A stretch of DNA of 64,000 bases from JAOUJD01 sp963811265 (GTDB taxonomy: Bacteria > Pseudomonadota > Gammaproteobacteria > Burkholderiales > Burkholderiaceae_F), in NCBI GenBank assembly GCA_963811265.1, contig CAWEQS010000026.1, forward strand, positions 248,001 through 312,000, given 5' to 3'. The translations under genes were made by a program, and so were the position numbers. Under the pieces are notes generated by a model. That model had not been told where the DNA came from and searched no databases. It worked only from the letters and a program-made list of their open reading frames with translations. Positions 37,290-47,104 of this stretch are shown piece after piece (position 1 is the first letter of the stretch; the number at the start of each line of letters is the position of its first letter).

Positions 37290-37732
37290 GGATCGACGTT
37301 CGCATCCTCGACGAGCGGCTCCGTTCGATGATGCCGGCCTATGCCACTCCAGGCGCCGCGGGACTCGACCTGCGTGCCTGCGTCGACGCGCCGCTGGTCA
37401 TCGAACCCGGAACGACCCACCTCGTCAGGACGGGCATGGCGATCCACCTGGCCGATCCCGGCTACGCCGCGCTGATCCTTCCCCGCTCCGGCCTCGGCCA
37501 CAAGCACGGAATCGTGCTCGGCAACCTGGTCGGGCTGATCGACTCGGACTACCAGGGCGAACTGATGGTGTCGACGTGGAATCGCGGGTCGACGGCGTTC
37601 ACCCTCAATCCGCTCGAGCGGATCGCGCAGCTCGTCATCGTTCCCGTCGTGCAGGCCCGGTTCGAACTCGTCGACGAATTCGACGCCTCCGAGCGCGGTG
37701 CGGGCGGGTTCGGCAGCACCGGCACGCACTGA
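37286..37732 (+). CDS. dut: Deoxyuridine triphosphatase (dUTPase)
   Basis: Hydrolyses dUTP to keep uracil out of DNA and supplies dUMP. 148 residues, trimeric family. The five motifs are visible: ATPGAAGLDLRAC (1), LILPRSGLGHKHGI (2-like), GNLVGLIDSDYQGELMV (3), NPLERIAQLVIVPV (4) and GAGGFGSTG (5). coaBC-dut pairing is common. Confidence 0.97.
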   Translation: MRIDVRILDERLRSMMPAYATPGAAGLDLRACVDAPLVIEPGTTHLVRTGMAIHLADPGYAALILPRSGLGHKHGIVLGNLVGLIDSDYQGELMVSTWNRGSTAFTLNPLERIAQLVIVPVVQARFELVDEFDASERGAGGFGSTGTH

Positions 37733-37734
37733 GC

Positions 37735-38358
37735 ATGAGGCTCTATCCGCCGCCGGCGGGTAGGCATCCGTGGCTGGCTGCGGTCGCGCGGCGCCTGCTC
37801 GCGCTGTTCGGCTGGCATGTCCGGTTCGACGGCCTGCCGGGACCAAAGGGCGTGGCGATCGTCTATCCGCACACGTCCAACTGGGACTTCGTGATCGGCC
37901 TGCTTGCCAAGTGGTCGATCGACCTGCCGATCCGCTGGGTCGGCAAGGAGACGCTGTTCCGCGGCCTGACCGGAGCGACGCTCGGCCGGCTGATGCGGCT
38001 TTGGGGCGGCCGGCCGGTCGACCGCCAGAATCCGAGCGGCGCGGTCGAGCAGCTCGCGCAGATGATCCGAGCGGAGCCATGGTTCTGGCTCGGGCTTTCC
38101 CCAGAGGGCACGCGGCGTCACACGGACTACATTCGGTCGGGCTTCTACCATCTGGCGCTGAAACTCGACCTGCCCGTGGCGCTCGCCTACATCGACTACC
38201 GCACCCGCGAGATCGGCGTGACCGAGTTCGTTCGCATGAGCGGCGACCAGGCGCGCGACCTCGAACTGATGCGCCGGTTCTACGCCGACAAGGTGGGGCG
38301 CTTCCCCGAGAAGGCCAGCACCATAGCCTTCCGGCCCCCGGAGACCAGTAGCCGGTGA
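37735..38358 (+). CDS. 1-acylglycerol-3-phosphate O-acyltransferase-like (LPLAT) protein
   Basis: A 207-residue acyltransferase. The LPLAT catalytic motif is HTSNWD (about 43-48, H-x4-D), with the second block FRGLTGATLGRLMRLWGGRPVDR and the third LSPEGTRR. It lacks a long N-terminal membrane anchor. It is similar to the LpxL-unlike lysophosphatidate acyltransferase group that works in phospholipid remodelling. The exact substrate is not known. Start two bases after dut; overlaps the next gene. Confidence 0.85.
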   Translation: MRLYPPPAGRHPWLAAVARRLLALFGWHVRFDGLPGPKGVAIVYPHTSNWDFVIGLLAKWSIDLPIRWVGKETLFRGLTGATLGRLMRLWGGRPVDRQNPSGAVEQLAQMIRAEPWFWLGLSPEGTRRHTDYIRSGFYHLALKLDLPVALAYIDYRTREIGVTEFVRMSGDQARDLELMRRFYADKVGRFPEKASTIAFRPPETSSR

Positions 38359-39104
38359 CTCGCGTCGTCCTCGCCGCCATTCTCCTGGCTGTCCTTGCGG
38401 CGGGCCAGGCCCGTGCCCAGGACTTCGAGCGCGAAGCGCGCTGGCGCGCGGAGGTCGTACCAGGGCTGGTCACCGGAGAGGCGGTCGACATTCCCGGTCC
38501 CGGAGGCCGCGCCTTCCTCGGACTGCTGACCGAGCACGCGGCCGATCCGGCGAAGACGACTCTGCTCGTGATCGTGCACGGCATCGGCGTGCACCCTGAC
38601 CACGGCATCATCGGCAAGCTGCGGATGGACCTCGCAGACAAGGGCTACGCGACGCTTGCCATCCAGATGCCCGTGCTTGCCAGCGATGCGCCGTCAGACC
38701 GCTACGAGCCGCTGTTCGCGAACGCGGCTGAGCGCATCGCGAACAGCGCAGCCTGGGCACGGAACAAGGGCTACCGGGACCTCGTGCTCGTCTCGCACAG
38801 CCTCGGCAGCCGGATGTCGAATGCCTACTTCGACCGCACGCCAGCGCCAGACTTTCGCGCGTGGACAGCGCTCGGGATGGGAGCGCCCTACTCGTCGAAG
38901 TTCGCGAATGCACCGCTCGTGCCCGTGCTCGACATCTACGGGGAGCGGGACCTCGATCCGGTGCTGAAGAATGCACCGGCACGTGAACGCACCGCGCGCG
39001 CGAGCGGCGGCCGGCAGCAGCGCATTGCAGGCGCCGACCACTTCTACGCCGGCCGGGAAGCCGAACTCGTTTCGCTGATCGCGGACCACGCCCGGCGCAA
39101 ATGA
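38355..39104 (+). CDS. Exported alpha/beta hydrolase, DUF3530-type
   Basis: A 249-residue protein with a signal peptide ending ARAQ (about 22). The fold shows LVIVHGIGVHPD (oxyanion), the nucleophile elbow SHSLGS, and a late catalytic His at GADHF. It starts with GTG overlapping the acyltransferase stop (GTGA), so the two act together in an operon; the substrate is unknown. A longer ATG start is not available in frame. Confidence 0.8.
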   Translation: MTRVVLAAILLAVLAAGQARAQDFEREARWRAEVVPGLVTGEAVDIPGPGGRAFLGLLTEHAADPAKTTLLVIVHGIGVHPDHGIIGKLRMDLADKGYATLAIQMPVLASDAPSDRYEPLFANAAERIANSAAWARNKGYRDLVLVSHSLGSRMSNAYFDRTPAPDFRAWTALGMGAPYSSKFANAPLVPVLDIYGERDLDPVLKNAPARERTARASGGRQQRIAGADHFYAGREAELVSLIADHARRK

Positions 39105-39134
39105 AAACGGCGACGCCGAAGCGCCGCCGTTTGC
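39104..39134. terminator. Bidirectional terminator between alpha/beta hydrolase and fccB
   Basis: AAAACGGCG ... CGCCGTTT with an inner GCG loop pair, directly after the hydrolase stop codon. It is symmetric enough to serve both convergent genes. Confidence 0.7.
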
Positions 39135-39192
39135 ACCACGTGAACCGCAGGCCGGGTCGCTGATCGCGGCCGAGCCAGCCCGCCGGGCCCGA

Positions 39193-40485
39193 TCAGGTCA
39201 GCATGTCCGACCAGATCGTCTTCGCCCATCCCTGTGCGTACGCGCCTTCGAGCGCCCACGACGCGCGGTCCTGGGTGGAGATGCCGCCGGAGCCCGCAAC
39301 GGTCTCCATCGTCTTCTTCTCCGGGACCCATTGGTGGACGCTGGCGACGTGCACGGCGTTCTTGTCGTCGACGAAGCTGTAGCAGGTGTTCGCCATCATC
39401 GGAGGCACCGCGGCGCGACCGCTCATCAGCTCGACGATCGCAGCCGCAGCGGCCTTGCCGTGCTGGTTCGCCATGTGGCCGGACTTCGGCATCGCCGGCG
39501 CCGGCAGGGTCGCGTCGCCCAGCACGTGCACGTCCTTCACCTTGACCGACTCCAGCGTGGTCCAGTTGACCTCGCACCAGCGGTTGTTCGCCGTGATCAG
39601 CCCCGCGTCCCGGGCGATGTTGGCCGCGCGCTGGTGCGGGATGTAGTTGACGACGTCGCCACGGACCTTGTCACCGAGTTCCGTGACGACCGTGCTGCCT
39701 TTCAGGTCGATCTCGGTGACGGGCGCCCCGGGACGGTACTCGACGATGCCCTTGTAGTCCTCGCCGTAGACACGCGTGAACAGCGGCTTCTTCGACACCA
39801 TGTCCGGGTTGCCGTCGAGCACGATCAGCTTGCTCTTCGGCTTGGCCTGCTTCAGGTACCACGCGATCTGGCACGCCCGCTCGTACGGCCCCGGCGGGCA
39901 GCGGTACGGCGCGAGCGGGATGCTCATCACGACGACGCCGCCGTCCTTCATGTCCGTCAGTTGCCTGCGCAACGCCACGGTCTGCGGGCCGGCCTTCCAC
40001 GCGTGCAGCACCGTGCCTTCGGCGCCGGCGGACCAGCCCTGCAGGCGTTCGTACATGAACTCGATGCCTGGCGAGACCACGAGGCGGTCGTAGGGCAGCG
40101 TTCCGCCCGACGCGAGCCGGACCTGCTTCTTGTCTGCGTCGATCGCGGTGACCGCGTCGCGGACGCGCTTGACCCCGTACTTGTCGAGGCCGGCAAAGCT
40201 GACGGTGATGTCCGCCATCGTCTTGCTGCCGCCGATCACGAGGTTCGAGATCGGGCAGGAAATGAAGGACTCGTTCGGGTCGACCAGCGTCACTTCGATC
40301 GCGCCTTCCGACCAGAGCCTGAGGTACTTGGCTGCCGTCAGCCCGCCGTAGCCGGCGCCGACGACGACGACGCGGCCGAGCGTCGGCTTGCTCTCGAGCG
40401 ACGCGCACGCCGAGAGCGTGGTGACCGTCGCGCCCGCGGACAGCGCCTTCAGCACGTCCCTGCGCGTGTAGTTCAGCTTGTTCAT
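39193..40485 (-). CDS. fccB: Flavocytochrome c sulfide dehydrogenase, flavoprotein subunit
   Basis: FAD-binding oxidoreductase of the FCSD family, expected to oxidise sulfide to sulfur in the periplasm and pass electrons to cytochrome c. 430 residues. A Tat-type signal has RRDVLKAL near residue 8. The nucleotide-binding motif is VVVGAGYGGLTAAK (41-54). The redox-active disulfide pair of the family can be placed at Cys196 (YRCPPGPYERA) and Cys368 (ANTCYSFVDD). The C-terminal FCSD-flavin-binding domain follows. It sits 10 bases after fccA, the cytochrome subunit, an operon fccA-fccB. No sox genes are in this window. Confidence 0.9.
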   Translation of the reverse strand: MNKLNYTRRDVLKALSAGATVTTLSACASLESKPTLGRVVVVGAGYGGLTAAKYLRLWSEGAIEVTLVDPNESFISCPISNLVIGGSKTMADITVSFAGLDKYGVKRVRDAVTAIDADKKQVRLASGGTLPYDRLVVSPGIEFMYERLQGWSAGAEGTVLHAWKAGPQTVALRRQLTDMKDGGVVVMSIPLAPYRCPPGPYERACQIAWYLKQAKPKSKLIVLDGNPDMVSKKPLFTRVYGEDYKGIVEYRPGAPVTEIDLKGSTVVTELGDKVRGDVVNYIPHQRAANIARDAGLITANNRWCEVNWTTLESVKVKDVHVLGDATLPAPAMPKSGHMANQHGKAAAAAIVELMSGRAAVPPMMANTCYSFVDDKNAVHVASVHQWVPEKKTMETVAGSGGISTQDRASWALEGAYAQGWAKTIWSDMLT

Positions 40486-40495
40486 CGTGCTCCCC

Positions 40496-40819
40496 TCAGC
40501 GCGCCGGCTTCTGCCGCGAAAAATGATCGGCGATCAGCTCGACCTGCTGATCGGAATAGCCCTTGGCGAGCTGATGCATGATCGTCGCCGGGCGTTTGCC
40601 GTCGCGAAACGCCTTCATCTGGTCGACGATGAACGCCTTCTGCTGGCCGGCGAGCGACGGCATCGCTCCCTGGGCGTTGCCGGTTGTTCCATGGCAGTTC
40701 GCGCAATTGGCCGCGAGGTAGCGCGCGGCGCGCGCATTCGCGTCCGCATCCTGCGCGTGCGCCCATCCGGTGAACAGGCCCAGGGCGGCCAGGAGGGCCG
40801 CCTTCGATCTTGTTGTCAT
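40496..40819 (-). CDS. fccA: Class I cytochrome c, fccB partner
   Basis: A 107-residue single-heme periplasmic cytochrome. The signal peptide ends AHAQ (about 23); the heme site CANCH is at 39-43 and the axial Met is at about 81 (ATIMHQLAKG). It is shorter than the diheme FccA of phototrophs. Its position directly before fccB makes it the electron acceptor of that enzyme, by inference. Confidence 0.85.
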   Translation of the reverse strand: MTTRSKAALLAALGLFTGWAHAQDADANARAARYLAANCANCHGTTGNAQGAMPSLAGQQKAFIVDQMKAFRDGKRPATIMHQLAKGYSDQQVELIADHFSRQKPAR

Positions 40820-41039
40820 GTGGTCTCCTAGTGAAACGAACCCGGCAGCGGGAACGTCGTTCCTTCAGTCCCCGACGCCACCCGCATCTCGCCCACGTCC
40901 GCGCGGCGGACGCAGGATTCTTGGCATCGGTACAGCATAGGCAAAAAAAAGCCCGCGCATGCGCGGGCGATTCTGTACGAATTGGCGCCAGCGTCAACCG
41001 GCGTCTTCGATTACGGGGCCCTTGTCACAGAGGCGAAGC
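40820..41039. other. fccA-clpA intergenic with terminator and fcc promoter region
   Basis: Contains the terminator after clpA (40943-40968). No further coding region is visible. Confidence 0.5.
40943..40968 (-). terminator. Rho-independent terminator of clpSA
   Basis: On the minus strand a perfect GCCCGCGC-AT-GCGCGGGC stem is followed by eight T residues. Confidence 0.92.
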
Positions 41040-43349
41040 TCATTCCGACAGGACTGGCTCAGCCGGTTCCCGGCGCGGCGCGTCGCCGCTGTCGCTCGGC
41101 GGGAAGTCCAGCTTGACCTCGCCCTTGTCGTCCACGTCGACGTCGACGCGGCCGCCGCTGACCAGCTTGCCGAAGAGAAGCTCGTCCGCCAGCGCGCGGC
41201 GGATCGTGTCCTGGATCAGGCGGGCCATCGGCCGGGCGCCCATCACGGGGTCGAAGCCCTTCGAGGCGAGATGCTTGCGCAGGGCATCGGTGAACGTGAT
41301 GTCGACCTTCTTCTCGTGCAACTGGTCCTCGAGCTGCATCAGGAACTTGTCGACCACGCGCAGGATGACTTCCTCGTCCAGCGCCTTGAAGCTGATGATC
41401 GCGTCGAGCCGGTTGCGGAACTCCGGCGTGAACATCCGCTTGATGTCGGCCATTTCGTCGCCCGACTCGCGGGCGTTCGAAAACCCGATCGAGCGTCTCT
41501 GAAGCATCTCGGCGCCCGCGTTCGTCGTCATGATGACGATGATGTTGCGGAAGTCCGCCTTGCGGCCGTTGTTGTCGGTCAGCGTGCCATGGTCCATCAC
41601 CTGGAGCAGGATGTTGAAGATGTCCGGGTGAGCCTTCTCGATCTCGTCGAGCAGCAGCACGGCGTGAGGCTTCTTGCTGATCGCTTCGGTCAGCAGCCCG
41701 CCCTGGTCGAATCCGACGTAGCCCGGCGGCGCGCCGATCAACCGGCTGACCGCGTGGCGCTCCATGTACTCGGACATGTCGAACCGGATCAGCTCGATGC
41801 CGAGCGTGAACGCGAGCTGCTTCGCGACCTCGGTCTTGCCCACGCCGGTCGGCCCCGAGAACAGGAAGGAACCGATCGGCTTGTCCGGCTTGCCGAGGCC
41901 GGAGCGCGCCATCTTGATGGCGGCCGACAGGGCGTCGATGGCCGGGTCCTGGCCGAAGACGACGTTCTTCAGGTTGCGGTCAAGGCTCTTCAGCTGGGCG
42001 CGATCGTCGCTCGACACGGTCTGCGGCGGGATGCGCGCGATCTTGGCGATGATCTCCTCGACCTCGGTCTTGCCGATGGTCTTCTTCTGCCTCGACTTCG
42101 GCAGGATGCGCTGCGCCGCCCCGGCCTCGTCGATCACGTCGATCGCCTTGTCGGGAAGGTGCCGGTCGTTGATGAACTTCGCCGACAGTTCGGCCGCCGC
42201 GGTGATCGCGCCGGACGAATACTTGACGCCGTGATGCTCCTCGAAGCGTGACTTCAGTCCCTTCAGGATCTCGATCGTCTGCGCGATGGTCGGCTCGACC
42301 ACGTCGATCTTCTGGAAGCGCCGCGACAGCGCGTGGTCCTTCTCGAAGATGCCGCGGTACTCGTTGTAGGTCGTGGCGCCGATGCACTTCAGCTGGCCGC
42401 TCGCCAGTGCCGGCTTCAGCAGGTTCGACGCGTCGAGCGTCCCGCCAGAGGCAGATCCGGCGCCGATCAGCGTGTGGATCTCGTCGATGAAGAGAATCGC
42501 GGCCGCGTTGGCCTTCAGCTGCTTGAGCACCGCCTTGAGGCGCTGCTCGAAGTCGCCGCGGTACTTGGTGCCGGCCAGCAATGCGCCCATGTCGAGCGAA
42601 TAGACGCTCGACTTATCAAGGATTTCCGGCACGTCGCCCTTGACGATTCGCCACGCGAGGCCTTCGGCGATGGCGGTCTTGCCCACGCCGGCCTCGCCGA
42701 CCAGCAGGGGGTTGTTCTTGCGGCGGCGGCACAGCACCTGGATCACGCGCTCGACTTCGGGCTCGCGACCGATCAGCGGATCGATCTTGCCGTCTTTCGC
42801 GAGTGCGTTCAGGTTCTGTGTGTACTGCTCGAGCGGGGAAGGCTGCTCCTTGCCGTCGGCGTCCTGCGCTTCCTCGCCCACCGCGGGCTTGGCCTTGTCT
42901 TCGGCCTGACCGGACTTCGTGATCCCGTGCGAGATGAAATTCACGACGTCGAGCCGGGTCACGCCCTGCTGGTGCAGGTAGTACACGGCGTGCGAATCCT
43001 TCTCGCCGAAGATGGCGACCAGCACATTGGCCCCGGTGACTTCCTTCTTGCCGTTGCTGGTGCTCTGCACGTGCATGATGGCGCGCTGGATCACCCGCTG
43101 GAAACCGAGCGTCGGCTGGGTGTCCGCTTCCGAGTTCGGCGGCAGGATCGGGGTGTTGTCGGCGATGAAGTTCTGCAGGTTCTTGCGCAGATCCTCGATG
43201 TTGCATGCGCACGCGCGCAGCACTTCCGCTGCCGACGGATTGTCGAGCAGCGCGAGCAACAGGTGCTCGACGGTGATGAATTCGTGTCGGGCCTGACGGG
43301 CTTCCACAAACGCCATGTGCAGGCTGACTTCGAGCTCCTGGGCAATCAT
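41040..43349 (-). CDS. clpA: ATP-dependent Clp protease ATP-binding subunit ClpA
   Basis: Unfoldase of the ClpAP protease. 769 residues. The N domain is about 1-145, with a hydrophilic linker containing EEAQDADGKEQP. Two AAA+ domains have Walker A motifs GEAGVGKT (218-225) and GPTGVGKT (499-506), and the second has LLLDEIEKAHPDIFN. Family C-terminus is present. The start overlaps the clpS stop (ATGA) after GGAGG. Confidence 0.98.
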   Translation of the reverse strand: MIAQELEVSLHMAFVEARQARHEFITVEHLLLALLDNPSAAEVLRACACNIEDLRKNLQNFIADNTPILPPNSEADTQPTLGFQRVIQRAIMHVQSTSNGKKEVTGANVLVAIFGEKDSHAVYYLHQQGVTRLDVVNFISHGITKSGQAEDKAKPAVGEEAQDADGKEQPSPLEQYTQNLNALAKDGKIDPLIGREPEVERVIQVLCRRRKNNPLLVGEAGVGKTAIAEGLAWRIVKGDVPEILDKSSVYSLDMGALLAGTKYRGDFEQRLKAVLKQLKANAAAILFIDEIHTLIGAGSASGGTLDASNLLKPALASGQLKCIGATTYNEYRGIFEKDHALSRRFQKIDVVEPTIAQTIEILKGLKSRFEEHHGVKYSSGAITAAAELSAKFINDRHLPDKAIDVIDEAGAAQRILPKSRQKKTIGKTEVEEIIAKIARIPPQTVSSDDRAQLKSLDRNLKNVVFGQDPAIDALSAAIKMARSGLGKPDKPIGSFLFSGPTGVGKTEVAKQLAFTLGIELIRFDMSEYMERHAVSRLIGAPPGYVGFDQGGLLTEAISKKPHAVLLLDEIEKAHPDIFNILLQVMDHGTLTDNNGRKADFRNIIVIMTTNAGAEMLQRRSIGFSNARESGDEMADIKRMFTPEFRNRLDAIISFKALDEEVILRVVDKFLMQLEDQLHEKKVDITFTDALRKHLASKGFDPVMGARPMARLIQDTIRRALADELLFGKLVSGGRVDVDVDDKGEVKLDFPPSDSGDAPRREPAEPVLSE

Positions 43350-43654
43350 GCTTCCTCCATCACGCACTGCAGCGGATGCTGGTGTTGGCGTGAATAACTG
43401 CAGACCTGCTCAACCTTCGTCGCTGCGATGTCCCGGGGATAGACGCCGCAGACGCCGCGTCCCTCGTGATGAACCTTCAGCATGATCTGGGTGGCTTGCT
43501 CCCTCCCTTTGCCGAAGAACTTCTGCAGAACGCCGACCACGAACTCCATCGGCGTGTAATCGTCGTTCAGCAGCACCACCTGGTACATCGGGGGCGGCTT
43601 GACGCGAGAAGCCTGCTTCTCGACGACGGTGCCTTCGTCAAACCGCTCACTCAT
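43346..43654 (-). CDS. clpS: ATP-dependent Clp protease adaptor ClpS
   Basis: N-end rule adaptor that delivers substrates to ClpA. 102 residues with PPPMYQVVLLNDDYTPMEFVV, HHEGRGVCGVYPRDIAATKVEQV, the typical substrate-binding and ClpA-binding faces. Upstream of clpA in the same operon. Confidence 0.97.
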   Translation of the reverse strand: MSERFDEGTVVEKQASRVKPPPMYQVVLLNDDYTPMEFVVGVLQKFFGKGREQATQIMLKVHHEGRGVCGVYPRDIAATKVEQVCSYSRQHQHPLQCVMEEA

Positions 43655-44091
43655 CTGGCCGCATTCTATTCAAATCGACCACCCGAAACGGGATACAAAT
43701 TGCGTGCCAATCATACGGTAAATCAGTACGCGAACCGCCGATTTCAAGTGCGCCGGAAGCGTTCGGCCGAGACTGGAAACGTCTCTGAAAATCCCGGCGA
43801 GTACACGCGACAACCGTGCTTCGTTCAACTCTCCGCGCACGCGCGGCGATGACAGCCGGCCGTCCCGTCTTTTGGCGTGGCGACAACGCGGAAAATGGGC
43901 CTCCGGGCCCGGGGCTTGACCATGCGCATTTTTACTCGAACAATCCTGCCGTCCTGACCGGGTCTCTCGCGAACCCGCGATGGATGCGCATCGAAAGGGA
44001 TCGAACAGCATGCGCGGTTGGGTGGACTCGGATGGGCGCTGCGTTGCGCAAGAAGTTCGGGCCGCTCGTTCATACGAGGAAGGATGAGGGT
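43655..44091. other. clpS-cspA divergent intergenic region
   Basis: A 437-base gap between divergently transcribed clpS and cspA. No conserved reading frame is evident in either strand. It should contain the clpS promoter on the left and the cspA promoter with a long leader on the right. Confidence 0.5.
43916..43944 (+). promoter_or_regulatory. Candidate promoter of cspA
   Basis: TTGACC (43916-43921), a 17-base spacer and AACAAT (43939-43944). It would give a leader of about 140 bases before the ATG, as is typical of cold-shock mRNAs whose leader folds regulate translation. Confidence 0.5.
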
Positions 44092-44295
44092 ATGGCAACA
44101 GGTACGGTCAAGTGGTTCAACGACGCCAAGGGCTTCGGGTTCATCACGCCGGATGACGGCGGAGAAGACCTTTTTGCTCACTTTTCGGCGATCCAGATGA
44201 ATGGCTTCAAGACGCTTAAGGAGGGGCAAAAGGTGCAGTTCGATGTCGTGCAGGGCCCGAAGGGCAAGCAGGCCTCGAACATCCAGAACGGTTGA
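44092..44295 (+). CDS. cspA: Cold-shock protein, CspA family
   Basis: A 67-residue cold-shock domain protein and RNA chaperone. RNP1 is GFGFITPDD and RNP2 is DLFAHFSAI. It begins MATGTVKWFNDAKGFGF, and a GGAAGGATGAGG ribosome-binding stretch precedes it. It has its own terminator. Confidence 0.97.
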   Translation: MATGTVKWFNDAKGFGFITPDDGGEDLFAHFSAIQMNGFKTLKEGQKVQFDVVQGPKGKQASNIQNG

Positions 44296-44310
44296 TCCAG
44301 GCACCGGCCA

Positions 44311-44341
44311 CAAAAAACCCCGCCTCGGCGGGGTTTTTTGT
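44311..44341 (+). terminator. Rho-independent terminator of cspA
   Basis: CCCCGCC-TC-GGCGGGG flanked by an A-run and by TTTTTTG. Confidence 0.92.
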
Positions 44342-44709
44342 GGTCAGTCCTCGTGTACGCGACCCCTGCGGGGTCGCACGTGCACTCGGACTGCTCGGTC
44401 AGTCGGTCGGTCTTCGGGCGGCCGGGCGACCGACCGATTCACAAAGGCAGTGCACCCCTCCCCGAGACAGTGCGCCGACCTGGTGCAGGAGCGCTGCCCT
44501 CCCCGCCCGGCGGGGAGGGAGAGGGTGGGGTGTCGTAAACCCTCCCGCTGGGCGGGAGGGTCAGGGTGGGTGCTCCGAGGTTGTACGCGGGTCGAGCGCC
44601 GAGCCGCCTCAAGCTCGACCCGCACAACAAAGCGCGAGCGCAGCTCGCGTGGCGCCGAGGGTGCACGTGCGATCCGCTGCGCGGATCGCGTACACCCGAG
44701 GCGAGGGCA
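44342..44709. repeat. Hairpin-rich intergenic region between cspA and icd
   Basis: A 368-base gap containing a series of separate perfect or near-perfect inverted repeats: GCGACCCC/GGGGTCGC (44359-44377), TCGGTCGG/CCGACCGA (about 44403-44438), CCCTCCCCGCC/GGCGGGGAGGG (44497-44519), CCCTCCCGC/GCGGGAGGG (44540-44560), GGGTCGAGC/GCTCGACCC (44589-44621), GCGAGC/GCTCGC (about 44634-44649) and CGATCCGC/GCGGATCG (about 44670-44688). The two middle ones are related to each other (CCCTCCC...GGGAGGG). I see no gene. It looks like clustered REP-like palindromes, function unknown. Confidence 0.6.
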
Positions 44710-45957
<1,248 letters not shown>

Positions 45958-46200
45958 CGCGTCTCCGTGCGGGGTGGTGTCCGGGAACGGAGCTCGGCGG
46001 CGTGCGCCTGCCGGCCCCTCTTCTGCTCTGAGCCCGGAAGTTTACCCGCCGCATTCCGCCCGGCATGCGCTGTGTCAACCCCTCGGCGGCGACGGGCGTT
46101 GTTGTACCCGACCGTCATCGTTCGACCGCCCGGGTCACGGGCGCCTGCCGGCATAGGGCCGGCGGGCCCAAGCGATGATCGGGACAACTAGGGAGAGACA
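45958..46200. other. icd divergent promoter region
   Basis: 243 bases between the divergent icd and the Ala/Lys-rich protein gene. No reading frame of note. The right side ends in GGGAGAG, the next gene's ribosome-binding site. Confidence 0.4.
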
Positions 46201-46485
46201 ATGAACAAACTGATCGCCACGCTGGTCGCCGCGCTGTTCGCCGGGGCCACCTTTGCCCAGGCCGCTCCGGCGACCCCGGCGCAACCTGCCACTCCGGCCG
46301 CCCCGGCCGCGAAAGCCGAGCCGAAGGCCGAGAAGCCCGCTGCCGACACGACGAAGAAGGCCACGACGTCGTCCGACAAGAAGAAGTCGTCCAAGAAGTC
46401 GACGAAGGACACGTCCAAGCCCGCCGCGCAGAAGGCCGAGCCCGCGAAGCCGGCGGAAGCGGCCAAGCCCGCTGCGACGAAGTAA
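46201..46485 (+). CDS. Exported Ala/Lys/Pro-rich protein of unknown function
   Basis: A 94-residue protein with a clear signal peptide (MNKLIATLVAALFAGATFAQA). The mature chain is almost entirely Ala, Lys, Pro, Thr and Ser: blocks such as AEPKAEKPAAD, KKSSKKSTKD, and PAEAAKPAATK, with no Cys and no aromatic residue after the signal. It is highly basic and likely unfolded. Such proteins occur in betaproteobacteria near icd and sodB; function unknown. A good GGGAGAG precedes the start and a terminator follows, which supports it as a real gene. Confidence 0.7.
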   Translation: MNKLIATLVAALFAGATFAQAAPATPAQPATPAAPAAKAEPKAEKPAADTTKKATTSSDKKKSSKKSTKDTSKPAAQKAEPAKPAEAAKPAATK

Positions 46486-46504
46486 GCGGATCTCCGCAAC
46501 GAAG

Positions 46505-46532
46505 AAAGGCAGGCTGCGTCCTGCCTTTTTTT
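46505..46532 (+). terminator. Rho-independent terminator after the Ala/Lys-rich protein gene
   Basis: AGGCAGG-CTGCGT-CCTGCCT followed by six T residues. Confidence 0.92.
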
Positions 46533-46585
46533 GCGCCCCGGTAAAGTCTCGGCGTCGCTTTCCCCTACCTCCGTTCAATCACGCC

Positions 46586-47059
46586 ATGCTCGCCCCACTC
46601 CGCCTTTCGGCCCTGCTCGCCGCTGTCGCATTCGCCATCATCGCGAGCGTGCCCGGCACGCTCCGGGCACAAGCCAGGGCCCAGCCCGCGTTGCCGACCG
46701 TGAAGCTGACAGCCGGAATCCACGTGATCACGGCCGAGGCCGCCACGACGAATCAGGCGCGAACGATCGGCCTGATGCACCGCGAGCGGCTGGCTCCGAA
46801 CCACGGCATGCTGTTCGTTTTCGAGGACAAGGCACAGCAGTGCTTCTGGATGCGCAACACCATCGTGCCCTTGACGATCGCCTTCATCGAGGATGACGGC
46901 ACGATCCTCCAGCTCGCCGACATGGCGCCGAAAAGCGAGGTCAGCCACTGCTCGCAGAGGCCGGTGAGATACGCGCTCGAAATGGAGCAGGGATGGTTCG
47001 GCAAGCGCGGCATTGCGCCGGGCGCCAAGGTCGGCGGGCTGCCGGCTCTTTCCAGGTGA
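46586..47059 (+). CDS. DUF192 exported protein
   Basis: A 157-residue protein. A signal peptide ends near RAQ (about 28). The DUF192 domain has ITAEAATTNQARTIGLMHRERLAPNHGMLFVF, QQCFWMRNTIVPLTIAFI and a C-terminal ALEMEQGWFGKRGIAPG. The family is of unknown function, small beta-barrel, exported. Its 3' end lies against a terminator that serves sodB. Confidence 0.88.
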   Translation: MLAPLRLSALLAAVAFAIIASVPGTLRAQARAQPALPTVKLTAGIHVITAEAATTNQARTIGLMHRERLAPNHGMLFVFEDKAQQCFWMRNTIVPLTIAFIEDDGTILQLADMAPKSEVSHCSQRPVRYALEMEQGWFGKRGIAPGAKVGGLPALSR

Positions 47060-47083
47060 AAAAAAGGGCCGCGTGCGCGGCCC
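47059..47083 (-). terminator. Rho-independent terminator of sodB
   Basis: On the minus strand GGGCCGCG-CA-CGCGGCCC is followed by seven T residues. It begins right at the stop codon of the convergent DUF192 gene, so it may also help end that transcript. Confidence 0.85.
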
Positions 47084-47104
47084 TCTCGCTGGAGCAGCGA
47101 TCGC

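Noticed and set aside
44342..44709. Short reading frames in the palindrome cluster
   Set aside because: They follow from GC-rich inverted repeats, lack ribosome-binding sites and have no family.
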